From the NCBI RefSeq assembly GCF_010686655.1, contig NZ_JAAGVY010000003.1, positions 1 through 64,000 of the forward strand: a DNA stretch of 64,000 bases, given 5' to 3'. This document shows, piece by piece, positions 36,126 to 45,150 of the stretch. A program made the position numbers and the translations under genes. Under the pieces are notes generated by a model. It worked only from the letters and a program-made list of their open reading frames with translations, did not search any database and was not told the origin of the DNA. Numbering within the stretch: position 1 is the first letter of the stretch; each line of letters begins with the position of its first letter. This stretch comes from Cryomorpha ignava (GTDB lineage: Bacteria > Bacteroidota > Bacteroidia > Flavobacteriales_D > Cryomorphaceae).

Positions 36126-36217
36126 TAATTTTCAATAAGCAGTTTCTAATAAGCAAAGCTTTACAGTAGGGATGTGATTTTTTTGGAGAATGGTTCACTT
36201 TGGAATCGAAATAACAG

Positions 36218-36639
36218 CTAATTTTTCGTTTCAAATTCATCCCAGTATTCTCTTGGGGTCATTATTCTTGTGTATTCAAATTCAGTTATTTGAAAGTCAA
36301 GTGTGTTGCCTGTGATCAGATAGTCCGCCGAACTTGCAGCTGCCAATTCCAGAAATTTATTATCACTTTTATCTTTTAAAACGTAAATCTTTCGGTTGGG
36401 TTTGTAGAAAATCGATAATTTACGAAGTTGATTTAGCACTATATCTGCTTTCGTTTTAACGTTGGAGTATTTGGCAAATTTTTCCTATTCATCACTTCAA
36501 GTTATTCTGTAAATACTTCGTCGGACAAACATGTTTGAACCTTTTTGGCTAGAACCAATTCATATAAGATCTTCGTAGGGATTGAGTTGGAAATCAGAGC
36601 TGAGACGACAATATTTGTGTCAAGAATGATCTTTAGCAT
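36218..36639 (-). pseudogene. Decayed PIN-domain toxin
   Basis: From ATG 36639 the frame reads MLKIILDTNIVVSALISNSI (first PIN aspartate at residue 7) to LSDEVFTE, then TAA. After a further shift of one base around 36475 the protein continues in another frame: KYSNVKTKADIVLNQLRKLS, then the C-terminal half with SSADYLITGNTLDF and the acidic residues, to the stop at 36218. One nonsense and one frameshift break the ribonuclease. The start overlaps the antitoxin end by about 20 bases, the normal operon layout. Confidence 0.82.
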
Positions 36640-36859
36640 CTCTTACAGCCTTTATTTCAGCATTTATTTCTTCGGATGTCATTTTAGAAAGACCTTCTTG
36701 TTCGGCAATTTCATTGCAATCCAAAAGTGTTTCTCGAGCATATTCATTGCTAATCAATTCAACCAAGTCGGTAAATTTGATTTCTGTACTTTTCAACTTA
36801 TACCTTTCAAAGTCAGATTTGCTTATTTTTATTTGTAAAGTTTGCATATTGCTATTCAT
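36620..36859 (-). CDS. Antitoxin of the broken PIN-toxin pair
   Basis: About 79 residues from ATG 36859 (MNSNMQTLQIKISKSDFERY) to AVRDAKDHS. The pattern of an N-terminal strand followed by helices and a C-terminal segment EEINAEIKAVRDAK fits small antitoxins that precede PIN toxins. A longer frame begins at 36895, but the sequence GAGAGGAG lies 8 bases before ATG 36859 and supports that start. The antitoxin is open while its toxin is broken, the order expected when a toxin is lost first. Confidence 0.7.
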   Translation of the reverse strand: MNSNMQTLQIKISKSDFERYKLKSTEIKFTDLVELISNEYARETLLDCNEIAEQEGLSKMTSEEINAEIKAVRDAKDHS

Positions 36860-37161
36860 TTGAGTAGCTCCTCTCAAAAATACGATTTTTTTCATAATCA
36901 GTTATTTTTGAAAACTCATACGGAAAAAAATCCTGACGTGGCGCCAGAGTATGCCACCCTATCCCCAACCTTCGCTTTTTACGGGCACATCAAGACGCCG
37001 CCAAAAAGCGTGGTAAACTGAGCGTGTGGGTAGGTGCAAAATTTGAATCCCGCATTTTCAAAATGACATTTATCTCGCTGAAATCTCTCAATAACCCGGA
37101 AAGCTTTGAGACCTCAATCTGAAATCATAAATCTGAAATCATAAATCTAAAATCATAAACC
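36860..37161. other. Gap of about 300 bases with short repeats at the right end
   Basis: No gene is recognised. 37115-37160 holds about three tandem copies of a 14-base AATCTGAAATCATA-like unit; the same AATCTGAAATC word also occurs near 21825 and, inverted, near 20931, 21530 and 33015. Confidence 0.5.
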
Positions 37162-37635
37162 CTAAATCAATTTCGCGTCTCTCAAAACTTTGTCTTTCAT
37201 CCCTTCTTTATATGCTGAAATACGCTTGCGCACATTTTCATCGGCTACGCCCATAATTTGCGCGGCGAGAATTCCCGCATTTTTGGCTCCATCTAGAGCT
37301 ACCGTGGCTACCGGAACCCCTCCGGGCATTTGCAAAATACTCAGTATCGAATCCCATCCGTCAATGCTATTCCGGCTTTTTACCGGTACACCGATTACCG
37401 GAAGGGGAGTGATAGATGCCGTCATTCCCGGAAGGTGAGCTGCCCCGCCTGCCCCGGCAATAATTACGCGAATACCTCTCTCCTCGGCGGTTTTCGCATA
37501 CTCAAACATACGCTCTGGTGTGCGGTGCGCACTTACGATTTCTACTTCGTGGGCAATGCCGAGCTCATTCAAAATATCAATGGCTTCCTGCATAACCGGA
37601 AGGTCGCTTTTGCTACCCATTATAATTCCTACCAT
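37162..37635 (-). CDS. purE: N5-carboxyaminoimidazole ribonucleotide mutase
   Basis: Purine synthesis: rearranges N5-CAIR, made by PurK, to CAIR. The 157-residue protein shows the class I signature [13 protein letters not shown] (residues 6-18), SAHRTPERM, and [14 protein letters not shown]. Pairing with purK confirms the class I role. It starts 1 base after the purK stop on the same strand. Confidence 0.97.
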   Translation of the reverse strand: MVGIIMGSKSDLPVMQEAIDILNELGIAHEVEIVSAHRTPERMFEYAKTAEERGIRVIIAGAGGAAHLPGMTASITPLPVIGVPVKSRNSIDGWDSILSILQMPGGVPVATVALDGAKNAGILAAQIMGVADENVRKRISAYKEGMKDKVLRDAKLI

Positions 37636-37636
37636 C

Positions 37637-38785
37637 TTATTTTGCTTTAACTTTTATAATCGATTTTACACGCATTGCTTTCTCACGAGCCTCATCGGCT
37701 GTAGCCGCAGTAATGGTTACATGGCCCATTTTACGAAACGGCTTGGTGTCGGTTTTTCCGTAAAGGTGCACATAAACCCCTGAAATTTGCAGTGCTTCTT
37801 CGAGGCCTTCGTAAATCACGGGTCCGGTATGTCCTTCTTCGCCCAGCAAATTTACCATGGCCGCCGGCCGTAATAAATCGGTATCGCCAAGCGGAAAGTT
37901 TAGAATAGAACGCAGATGCTGCGCGTACTGCGAAGTAATATTTGCCTCTATTGTTTGATGACCTGAATTATGTGGGCGCGGGGCTACCTCATTTACCAGA
38001 AGTTCTCCTTCTTTGGTCAGAAAAAGCTCTACCGCTAAAATTCCTACAAGTCCAAAAGCTTCAATTGTTTTTCGTGCGATGTTCTCAGCTTTTTTGGCAA
38101 TCTCATCCGAAATATTTGCCGGAGCAAAAAGCAGTTCCACCAGGTTTGCCTTTGGGTTAAAATCTAGTTCAACGGAGGGAAAAGTCTTGATTTCTCCGCT
38201 TTCATTCCGGGCTACAATAACCGAAAGCTCTTTTTCGAAATCAACAAATTTCTCCAAAACTGTTGGTGCATCAAAACCTTCTTCAATCTGATCTTTTGAT
38301 TTAATCACAAATACACCGCGGCCATCATAACCACCTTTGCGCAATTTTTGAGCTGCGGGCAAAAAGTCGGTATTGTCGTAAAGTTCTGCTTTGTTATTCA
38401 ATAACCGGTAAGGCGCTGATGGGATCTGGTGCTCCTTGTAAAATTCTTTTTGAAGGCCTTTGTCTTGCACAATTTCCAGCATATCTGGCTGGGGAAAAAC
38501 TTTTACACCGGCTTTTTCTAAATCGCGCAGACCTTCAATGCTTACATGCTCTATTTCAACGGTTACCACATCGAGATCTTTTCCAAACTCGCGCACAGTT
38601 TTGCGATCGTTAAAATCGCCTGTGGTGAAAAAATTTACAATCTGGTGGCAAGGTGCTTCGGGATTTGGATCTAAAGCAGCAAGCTTAATGTCCAGATTCA
38701 CAGCTTCCTGCAAAAGCATTCTGCCCAATTGCCCGCCGCCTAGAACGCCGAGTTTAAAATCTTTACTGTACGGCTTCTTTGCCAT
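37637..38785 (-). CDS. purK: N5-carboxyaminoimidazole ribonucleotide synthetase
   Basis: ATP-grasp enzyme carboxylating AIR with bicarbonate. The 382-residue protein begins with [17 protein letters not shown], and has ATP-grasp segments [35 protein letters not shown] and [18 protein letters not shown]. It precedes purE by 1 base. The T9SS cargo gene ends 9 bases upstream of its start on the same strand, so the three may share a transcript, although the T9SS gene has its own promoter box. Confidence 0.97.
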   Translation of the reverse strand: MAKKPYSKDFKLGVLGGGQLGRMLLQEAVNLDIKLAALDPNPEAPCHQIVNFFTTGDFNDRKTVREFGKDLDVVTVEIEHVSIEGLRDLEKAGVKVFPQPDMLEIVQDKGLQKEFYKEHQIPSAPYRLLNNKAELYDNTDFLPAAQKLRKGGYDGRGVFVIKSKDQIEEGFDAPTVLEKFVDFEKELSVIVARNESGEIKTFPSVELDFNPKANLVELLFAPANISDEIAKKAENIARKTIEAFGLVGILAVELFLTKEGELLVNEVAPRPHNSGHQTIEANITSQYAQHLRSILNFPLGDTDLLRPAAMVNLLGEEGHTGPVIYEGLEEALQISGVYVHLYGKTDTKPFRKMGHVTITAATADEAREKAMRVKSIIKVKAK

Positions 38786-38794
38786 TGTTTTTAT

Positions 38795-40285
38795 TTATTG
38801 AAGAATGATTTTTCCATTTGCAATAAAGTCCCTTCCGCTAATCTGTATCAGGTAAATTCCTGCCGGGAAACGAGAAAGATCAAGTTTTAAATTCTTTGAC
38901 TGATTGGTGGAAATGTTTTGCAAAACGCGTCCACTCAAATCGTAAAGACGAATGCTTTCGGCTTTTTCAGCCAATTCAATATTCACAAAATCTACCGCCG
39001 GATTGGGATAAATAAGCGCCAAATTATCTATTGAAATTTCGTTTACGCCAGTGGGGTCAACAATTGCACCACATAGCCAATTGCTGTAATCTACAATCCC
39101 AAGCGAATCTGCATCAGCAAAATGAAAGATAAGGTCCTCAATATCATCTTCTGTTGCATCCTGATTGTCTTCTGTCCAACAATTTGCCTGAGCAAACACA
39201 AAATTTGGCGTATTGTTATAAAAGGCAAAGATTTCGCCACCATTTCCGTTTCCGGAAAAGACATTGTTTCCGGCTCCGATTTCTTCATCATCCAGATTGC
39301 CCATATTTATCATTGCGTTGCCTTGAGTGGTGATTCCCCAAAGGTTTCCGCGTATTTCATTGTCAAGAATCACGTGGCTGTTTTCACCACCGCTGTTTAT
39401 ATTAATTCCGCTGCCACCAAGAGCCGGATTTCCCTGTGTGTTATTGTCTTCGATGATATTGCCGGTAATGAGTGTGTATGCTTTACCTACGGCAGTAAGT
39501 CCGTAGCGATTGTTGCGAATGGTATTTCCTGATATAACTGCGTAAGTGCCCCCTCCAAAAAAATCGGCTATCGCGATTCCTCCAGCTTGATCGTTTTCGG
39601 GATAGCCTGTAATGGTATTGTTGATAATAAAAGTTGTGTCGATTCCTGATGGGCCAAGGTTAATTTGTGGCCTGTTTTGATTTTCCATTGTATTTCCTGT
39701 AAAGGTGCAATTGATGATGGTAGGCGCTACGCTTCCATTTGCAGGGCTTCCAATTGCCGCTTTGTCATTTTCGAGAAAAGTACAGTCGCTAAAAAGTGGT
39801 TTTCCGGCAGATAGACCCACAACTGCGCTGCTTGAGCTGCCACCGTTATGATAGCGCATGATGCAATCTACCATTTGTAGATTTCCGGTAATGGATTTGA
39901 ACCCACCTCCATATTCAAAGATGGGTCCTTCTATATTTACATTGCTGAGAGATTCAAACCTAAAACCTACATAGTTTGAATCAGGATTTAATTTTGTGAA
40001 AAGTGCATTTGAAAATACGTTGAAAACTGCACTGTCTTCAATGGTTATTAGTGCCTCTGGGGCAATGCGTACCGTGTTATTTGTTGTAATCTCAAAAGTA
40101 TCAGTAGCCGCTATGAATAAAGGTTGATGAATTTGATATTCATTTCCGCCACTGGTCACTGCTCCATTGCTAAGGGTTACCAACTCGTCAAGCGAATAAG
40201 TTTGACCAGTACCCGGAGTTGTGTATTGTGCCACAAGGGCAAAAGGGATAATAAATAGGGTTAAAAGGGAGTATAATTTTGTCAT
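38795..40285 (-). CDS. Secreted beta-helix protein with T9SS sorting domain
   Basis: A 496-residue cell-surface or secreted protein. The open frame begins 7 codons earlier at TTG-like codons, but ATG 40285 (MTKLYSLLTLFIIPFALVAQ) gives a clean signal peptide. Residues about 100-400 have parallel beta-helix repeats with many Asn and Gly (NNTITGYPEND, ISGNTIRNNRYG, ITGNIIEDNN), as in right-handed beta-helix proteins. The last 75 residues are a type A T9SS C-terminal domain (LIYPNPAVDFVNIEL, LSGRVLQ, FPAGIYLIQIS). Ligand or enzyme activity is not evident. Confidence 0.88.
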   Translation of the reverse strand: MTKLYSLLTLFIIPFALVAQYTTPGTGQTYSLDELVTLSNGAVTSGGNEYQIHQPLFIAATDTFEITTNNTVRIAPEALITIEDSAVFNVFSNALFTKLNPDSNYVGFRFESLSNVNIEGPIFEYGGGFKSITGNLQMVDCIMRYHNGGSSSSAVVGLSAGKPLFSDCTFLENDKAAIGSPANGSVAPTIINCTFTGNTMENQNRPQINLGPSGIDTTFIINNTITGYPENDQAGGIAIADFFGGGTYAVISGNTIRNNRYGLTAVGKAYTLITGNIIEDNNTQGNPALGGSGININSGGENSHVILDNEIRGNLWGITTQGNAMINMGNLDDEEIGAGNNVFSGNGNGGEIFAFYNNTPNFVFAQANCWTEDNQDATEDDIEDLIFHFADADSLGIVDYSNWLCGAIVDPTGVNEISIDNLALIYPNPAVDFVNIELAEKAESIRLYDLSGRVLQNISTNQSKNLKLDLSRFPAGIYLIQISGRDFIANGKIILQ

Positions 40286-40303
40286 GGTTATTATTTTTCG
40301 GTG

Positions 40304-40311
40304 CAAACTTA
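40304..40311 (-). promoter_or_regulatory. -7 promoter box of the T9SS cargo gene
   Basis: Minus-strand TAAGTTTG, an exact TAnnTTTG match, ending 18 bases before the ATG at 40285. It supports that start over the longer frame, whose first codon would lie at the box itself. Confidence 0.5.
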
Positions 40312-40396
40312 GAACTTTTATAAGAGATTATGGAAGTTAGCACAATGATAATGGCATCTGAATTCATTACCTTCGCACACTTATATTTTGCCATTT

Positions 40397-40933
40397 ATGA
40401 CAGGAGTAAAGATTCACGACAAGGAATTTGTAGATTATATTTCATCTGAAAAAATTCAGAAACGCATTGAAGAGCTGGGACAGGAAGTTCATTCTGACTT
40501 GGCCGGAAAAAACCCGATTTTCCTCGGAATTTTAAATGGATGCTTTCGATTTTCGGCAGATTTACTCAGCCACGTCGATACACCTTGCGAGATTAATTTT
40601 CTAAAAGTTAGTTCTTATGTCGGCACGAAAACAACGGGAAAGGTCAATGAGCTAATCGGTCTCAATGTCAGCCTCAAAGGCAGGCATATTGTAATTCTTG
40701 AAGATATTGTAGATACCGGTCATACTGTAGATTTTTTGATTGACCGCTTGCAAAAAGAAGAACCTGCGGGTATTAAAATTGCAACGCTGCTTTGCAAACC
40801 CAGTGCATATCATGGTAAGCACAAACTCGATTATGTTGGGTTTGAAATACCGAATCTTTTTGTGGTGGGCTATGGACTTGATTACGACGGATATGGGCGA
40901 AATTTAAATGATATTTATCAAATTAAAACGTAA
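40397..40933 (+). CDS. hpt: Hypoxanthine(-guanine) phosphoribosyltransferase
   Basis: Purine salvage: hypoxanthine or guanine plus PRPP to IMP or GMP. The PRPP motif is IVILEDIVDTGHTVDFL; the N-terminal GILNGCFRFSADLL and the C-terminal VGYGLDYDGYGRNL are also typical. A TTG three codons earlier is open, but ATG 40397 (MTGVKIHD) is preferred, giving 178 residues. A box TACCTTCG (one mismatch to TAnnTTTG) lies 21 bases before the ATG. adk follows after 3 bases. Confidence 0.95.
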   Translation: MTGVKIHDKEFVDYISSEKIQKRIEELGQEVHSDLAGKNPIFLGILNGCFRFSADLLSHVDTPCEINFLKVSSYVGTKTTGKVNELIGLNVSLKGRHIVILEDIVDTGHTVDFLIDRLQKEEPAGIKIATLLCKPSAYHGKHKLDYVGFEIPNLFVVGYGLDYDGYGRNLNDIYQIKT

Positions 40934-40936
40934 GAA

Positions 40937-41515
40937 ATGATTAATATAGTACTATTCGGACCTCCCGGCGCCGGAAAAGGAACGCAGGCAGAACGATTGG
41001 TAGAACGCTATAATCTGGTGCATCTCTCAACCGGCGATGTTTTTAGAAGAAATATTAAAGGAGGAACCGAGCTGGGTTCTCTTGCGAAAAAATATATGGA
41101 CGGCGGCAATTTGGTGCCAGATGAAGTAACAATTAAAATGCTTGAGTCTGAAGCCAATCAGCATCCCGATGCGAATGGGTTTATTTTTGATGGTTTCCCA
41201 CGTACGCAGCCTCAGGCAAAGGCTCTTGATACTTTTCTGGAAAGTAAAAATCAGTCAATTTCCCTTATGCTTTCGCTCAATGTGGAAGACAACGAGCTGA
41301 AAAACCGCCTGATGAAACGCGCTGAAACAAGCGGTAGAACAGATGATGCCGATCCTGAAATTATTGCAAACCGAATTGATGTCTATAAGCGCGATACAGC
41401 TCCCGTTGCCGATTATTACAGCGCACAAAATAAGCTTGTTGAAATAAATGGAATAGGCTCAATCAATGAAATAAGCCAGCGTCTTTTTGATGCTGTAGAT
41501 AAAAATGGCAAGTAG
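40937..41515 (+). CDS. adk: Adenylate kinase
   Basis: Interconverts AMP, ADP and ATP. The 192-residue protein has P-loop [10 protein letters not shown] (residues 7-16), the AMP-site [10 protein letters not shown], and a short lid ([14 protein letters not shown]) without zinc cysteines, the short form. It overlaps the obgE start by 11 bases and belongs to the hpt-adk-obgE run. Confidence 0.98.
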   Translation: MINIVLFGPPGAGKGTQAERLVERYNLVHLSTGDVFRRNIKGGTELGSLAKKYMDGGNLVPDEVTIKMLESEANQHPDANGFIFDGFPRTQPQAKALDTFLESKNQSISLMLSLNVEDNELKNRLMKRAETSGRTDDADPEIIANRIDVYKRDTAPVADYYSAQNKLVEINGIGSINEISQRLFDAVDKNGK

Positions 41516-42494
41516 CAATTTTGTAGATTACGTAAAAATTCACTGCAAGTCTGGTAGTGGCGGTGCCGGTTCAAAGCACTTATTTCGTGATATTCTTACC
41601 GCAAAAGGTGGGCCTGATGGGGGAGATGGAGGTCGCGGTGGACATATTATTCTTCGCGGAAACGCACAACTGTGGACTTTGCTCCATTTTAAGTACAAAA
41701 AGCACGTAAAGGCAGGCCACGGTGGGGGCGGTAGTAAACAAACGAGTACCGGTAAATCGGGCGAAGATGAATATCTTGATGTACCACTTGGCACCATAGC
41801 CAGAGATCCCGAAACTGGTGAAACGCTTGTTGAAATTACCGATGAGGGCCAGGAGTATGTTCTTATAAAAGGTGGTAGAGGCGGACAGGGAAATGCACAT
41901 TTTAAATCTAGTACAAACCAAACGCCGCGTTATGCCCAGCCGGGTGAGGAAGGCGAAGAAGGATGGCGGATTCTAGAACTTAAAGTCCTGGCAGATGTAG
42001 GTTTAGTGGGTTTCCCAAATGCCGGTAAATCAACACTCTTGTCAGTTGTATCTGCTGCCAAACCCGAAATTGCCAACTATCCTTTTACCACTCTGGTGCC
42101 CAATTTGGGTATTGTGGGATACCGCGATGATCGCTCTTTTGTAATGGCCGATATTCCGGGAATTATAGAGGGCGCCAGCGAAGGAAAAGGCCTGGGAACG
42201 CGATTTTTGAGACATATTGAGCGCAACAGCGTTTTACTCTTTGTTATTCCGTCAGATAGCGACGATATTTACAAGGAATACGAAATTTTGCTAGGCGAAT
42301 TGCGCGCCCACAATCCCGAACTGCTCGATAAAGAAAGACTGCTTGCAATTACAAAAACAGATTTGCTCGACGCCGAGCTGATAGCAGAAATAAAACCCGA
42401 TTTACCGAATATTCCCTACGTTTTTATTTCATCTGTTGCACAGCAAGGATTGATGGAATTAAAAGATCTTATTTGGAAGCATTTAAATAAATAA
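41505..42494 (+). CDS. obgE: GTPase ObgE
   Basis: Ribosome-associated GTPase needed for 50S assembly and stress control. The 329-residue protein has the glycine-rich Obg domain (to about residue 158, with [10 protein letters not shown] and [12 protein letters not shown]) and a G domain with [10 protein letters not shown], the [16 protein letters not shown] switch region and ITKTDLLD. It lacks the C-terminal extension of some orthologues. ATG 41505 lies inside the adk end. Confidence 0.97.
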   Translation: MASSNFVDYVKIHCKSGSGGAGSKHLFRDILTAKGGPDGGDGGRGGHIILRGNAQLWTLLHFKYKKHVKAGHGGGGSKQTSTGKSGEDEYLDVPLGTIARDPETGETLVEITDEGQEYVLIKGGRGGQGNAHFKSSTNQTPRYAQPGEEGEEGWRILELKVLADVGLVGFPNAGKSTLLSVVSAAKPEIANYPFTTLVPNLGIVGYRDDRSFVMADIPGIIEGASEGKGLGTRFLRHIERNSVLLFVIPSDSDDIYKEYEILLGELRAHNPELLDKERLLAITKTDLLDAELIAEIKPDLPNIPYVFISSVAQQGLMELKDLIWKHLNK

Positions 42495-42496
42495 TT

Positions 42497-43066
42497 GTGT
42501 TTGAGGCCTTAAAAGATTTTGACAGAGAAATATTTCTTTTTTTGAACGGACTGCACCAACCGTGGCTCGATCAGGCCATGTTTTACATGACAAAAGCGGT
42601 GTTTTGGATTCCGGTTTATGCCGTATTGCTTTACCTCGTAGCAAAAACTTATGGTTGGAAAATTATGCTTTGGTCGCTTCTTGCCATTGCTGTGGTTATC
42701 ACCTTAAGCGATCGTATTTCTGTAGAACTTTTTAAAGAAGTTTTTCAGCGATACCGGCCTTCGCGAAATTTGACTATCGGGCCAATCGTGCATGTGGTTA
42801 ATGAATACCGCGGAGGACTTTTTGGATTTGTGTCTTCGCATGCAACAAACTTTTTCGGAATTTCCACTTTCGTGGCGCTCCTTCTGCGGAAGCAGTACCC
42901 TAAAATTTTGCCTTTACTCATTCTTTGGGCTTCATTTATTTGCTACACACGCGTTTACCTCGGTGTGCATTACCCTTCAGATATTTTGGTGGGCTCATTA
43001 CTAGGCGCCACTATTGGGTTTTCGGTTTACAAACTGTTTAAATACCTTGTGCTTAAGGAGAAATGA
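42497..43066 (+). CDS. PAP2-family membrane phosphatase
   Basis: An integral-membrane lipid phosphatase, possibly acting on undecaprenyl pyrophosphate or a lipid A/phospholipid intermediate. The 189-residue protein shows the three PAP2 motifs: KEVFQRYRPS (about 76-85), SSHATN (about 114-119, in place of PSGH) and RVYLGVHYPSD (about 152-162). About six membrane helices are visible. The start is GTG at 42497, 2 bases after the obgE stop. crcB follows with an ATGA overlap. Confidence 0.88.
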   Translation: MFEALKDFDREIFLFLNGLHQPWLDQAMFYMTKAVFWIPVYAVLLYLVAKTYGWKIMLWSLLAIAVVITLSDRISVELFKEVFQRYRPSRNLTIGPIVHVVNEYRGGLFGFVSSHATNFFGISTFVALLLRKQYPKILPLLILWASFICYTRVYLGVHYPSDILVGSLLGATIGFSVYKLFKYLVLKEK

Positions 43067-43431
43067 AAACACTAATCGCCATATTTATAGGAGGAGGATT
43101 GGGCTCTATAGCCCGATACGCAATAAGTAGATTGAGCGTTTTGGCTTTTGGAAATACCGTTTTTCCATTGGGTACGCTCATGGCGAATGTTTTGAGCTCT
43201 GCGTTATTGGCAGTTTTGGTGGTATCTATCGGTAAAGAATACCTGCAAGGACTGTGGATTCCTTTTTTGGTAATAGGGTTTTGCGGTGGCTTTAGCACAT
43301 TTTCTACCTTTAGTTTCGAAACGTTTATCTTAATTAATGAAGGCAAATGGATATGGGCGGGAGCTAATGTTTTAATTAGCGTAGCAACCTGCCTCGTTCT
43401 TATTTACATCATTTCAAAACAATTGACATGA
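43063..43431 (+). CDS. crcB: Fluoride channel CrcB/Fluc
   Basis: Exports fluoride through a dual-topology dimer. The 122-residue protein has four membrane helices, the N-terminal GGGLGSIARYAISR, and the GFCGGFSTFSTFSFET motif with the Phe box and Na-binding Gly region. Its start overlaps the PAP2 stop and its stop overlaps the pafA start, both by 4 bases. No fluoride riboswitch was noticed, and one is unlikely within this tightly packed run. Confidence 0.95.
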   Translation: MKTLIAIFIGGGLGSIARYAISRLSVLAFGNTVFPLGTLMANVLSSALLAVLVVSIGKEYLQGLWIPFLVIGFCGGFSTFSTFSFETFILINEGKWIWAGANVLISVATCLVLIYIISKQLT

Positions 43432-45050
43432 AACGAATCATTTTACTGGCTTTCCTATTTCATTTCTCTTTGGCTTACGCCCAAAAAACAGAAAATGCTC
43501 CAAAGCTTGTGGTGGGTATCGTGGTAGATCAAATGAAGAATGAATTTTTGTACCGGTACGCCGATCAATATAGTGAAGGTGGATTTTTGCGTCTGATGAA
43601 TGAAGGCTTTTACGCTGCAAATCATCAGTACACATATATGCCCACATCTACCGCGCCGGGACATGCTTCGATTTACACAGGAACTACCCCGGCTGTTCAC
43701 GGCATTTCTGCCAATAACTGGTACGATCCACACGCCAAAGAGATATTTTATTGCGTTGGCGATAATTCTGTTAAATCTGTAGGGCTTAGCACATCTGCCG
43801 GTCAGCGCAGTCCTAAAAATTTAAAAACGACAACTATTACCGATGAGCTCAAGCTTTTCTGGAATTTTAGAAGTAAGGTTATCAGTGTTTCTTTAAAAGA
43901 TCGCGGTGCTATTTTGCCGGCAGGCCATTTGGCAAATGGTGCCTATTGGTATAATGACGGTGTGTTTATTACCAGCAGCTTTTATATGGATGAGCTTCCG
44001 CAATGGGTGACTGATTTTAACAACAGCGGACTTGCTAATGCGTATATCAAAAAGGGGTGGCAGCGCTTTTCGCCAGATCTGGAGTACAAGGCAAGTACAG
44101 CCGATGATAGTCCTTATGAAATGATTTTCGCAGAAGAAGATCGCCCGGTTCTGCCCAAAAACTTAAAGAAGCTGGCGCCGCACAATAGAAATGCCGATAT
44201 ACTAAAGCTTACGCCATTTGGTAATTCAATTGTACTCGATTTTGCGCTAAAAGCTATTGAAGAAGAGGAACTTGGAAAAGATGCTATTACCGATTTTTTG
44301 AGCGTAAGCTTCTCAAGCACAGACGAAATAGGTCATGTATATGGAACAAGGGCTATTGAGGTAGAAGATACCTATATCAGGCTTGACGCCGATATTGCCA
44401 AGCTGCTGAATACTCTTGATGAACAGATAGGTAAGGATAATTATATTGTATTTCTAACCGGAGATCACGGCAGCGCTGAAGTTGCTCAGTTTAGTCTGGA
44501 CAATAAGCTACCGGGTGGATATATCGATACTGATTCTGCCGCTAAGGCTTTAGAAGAAGTTATGCTTACCCTTCATCCATCGGGAATGGATCTCGTGGAG
44601 ACTTTAGAAGGTAACGAATTGTATTTTGATAAGGAAAAAGTGGCTGCCGCCGGATTGAAAATATCTGATTTGGCTGAAGCTGTTGCAGAGAGATTCGCTT
44701 ATTTTCCCGGGATATATGCAGCTTATCCCACTGCTGATATTGTGAAAAGCGCATCAGAAGAATTTCCGATAAAGAATCTTAAACGTGGCATATATCCTGC
44801 CGTAGCGAGCGATGTAATATGGGTGCTGAACAGTGGATGGATGGACTATGGAAGTGTAGGAACTCAACACGGTACACCCTGGAAATACGATACCCATGTT
44901 CCGTTTATACTCTATGGGAAAGGAGTGAAAAAGGGAAAGATTTATCGTGAAACAAATATTCGCGATATTGCTCCAACTCTCTCTATGATTCTACAAATAC
45001 CGCTACCGAGTGGCACAACCGGAACTCCGATTGTGGAAGCAATTGAGTAG
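43428..45050 (+). CDS. pafA: Alkaline phosphatase, PafA type
   Basis: Periplasmic phosphate-monoesterase that uses a Thr nucleophile and Zn. The 540-residue protein has a signal peptide (MKRIILLAFLFHFSLAYA), the nucleophile in TSTAPGHASIYTGT (about residue 77), the VVDQM metal Asp, the Lys and Arg of SLKDRGAILPAGH, and FLTGDHGSAEV plus GTQHGTPW for metal ligands. It is calcium/phosphate-insensitive in known members. It closes the hpt-to-pafA run by a 4-base overlap with crcB. Confidence 0.93.
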   Translation: MKRIILLAFLFHFSLAYAQKTENAPKLVVGIVVDQMKNEFLYRYADQYSEGGFLRLMNEGFYAANHQYTYMPTSTAPGHASIYTGTTPAVHGISANNWYDPHAKEIFYCVGDNSVKSVGLSTSAGQRSPKNLKTTTITDELKLFWNFRSKVISVSLKDRGAILPAGHLANGAYWYNDGVFITSSFYMDELPQWVTDFNNSGLANAYIKKGWQRFSPDLEYKASTADDSPYEMIFAEEDRPVLPKNLKKLAPHNRNADILKLTPFGNSIVLDFALKAIEEEELGKDAITDFLSVSFSSTDEIGHVYGTRAIEVEDTYIRLDADIAKLLNTLDEQIGKDNYIVFLTGDHGSAEVAQFSLDNKLPGGYIDTDSAAKALEEVMLTLHPSGMDLVETLEGNELYFDKEKVAAAGLKISDLAEAVAERFAYFPGIYAAYPTADIVKSASEEFPIKNLKRGIYPAVASDVIWVLNSGWMDYGSVGTQHGTPWKYDTHVPFILYGKGVKKGKIYRETNIRDIAPTLSMILQIPLPSGTTGTPIVEAIE

Positions 45051-45120
45051 TCTTAAATTAGTGAGACTCGTATTGAAAAGAATTATCGGCTTCACCTTCC
45101 AAAATATTAACCATTTGAAT

Positions 45121-45128
45121 TAGATTTG
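45121..45128 (+). promoter_or_regulatory. -7 promoter box of the ABC-2 exporter genes
   Basis: TAGATTTG is an exact TAnnTTTG match, ending 22 bases before the ATG at 45151. No clear -33 box was found. Confidence 0.45.
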
Positions 45129-45150
45129 GATTTTTTAAAACAAATAAATT

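Noticed and set aside
36900-37110. Frame reading DAAKKRGKLSVWVGAKFES as a gene remnant
   Set aside because: It is short, has no start, and matches no family I know; probably chance.
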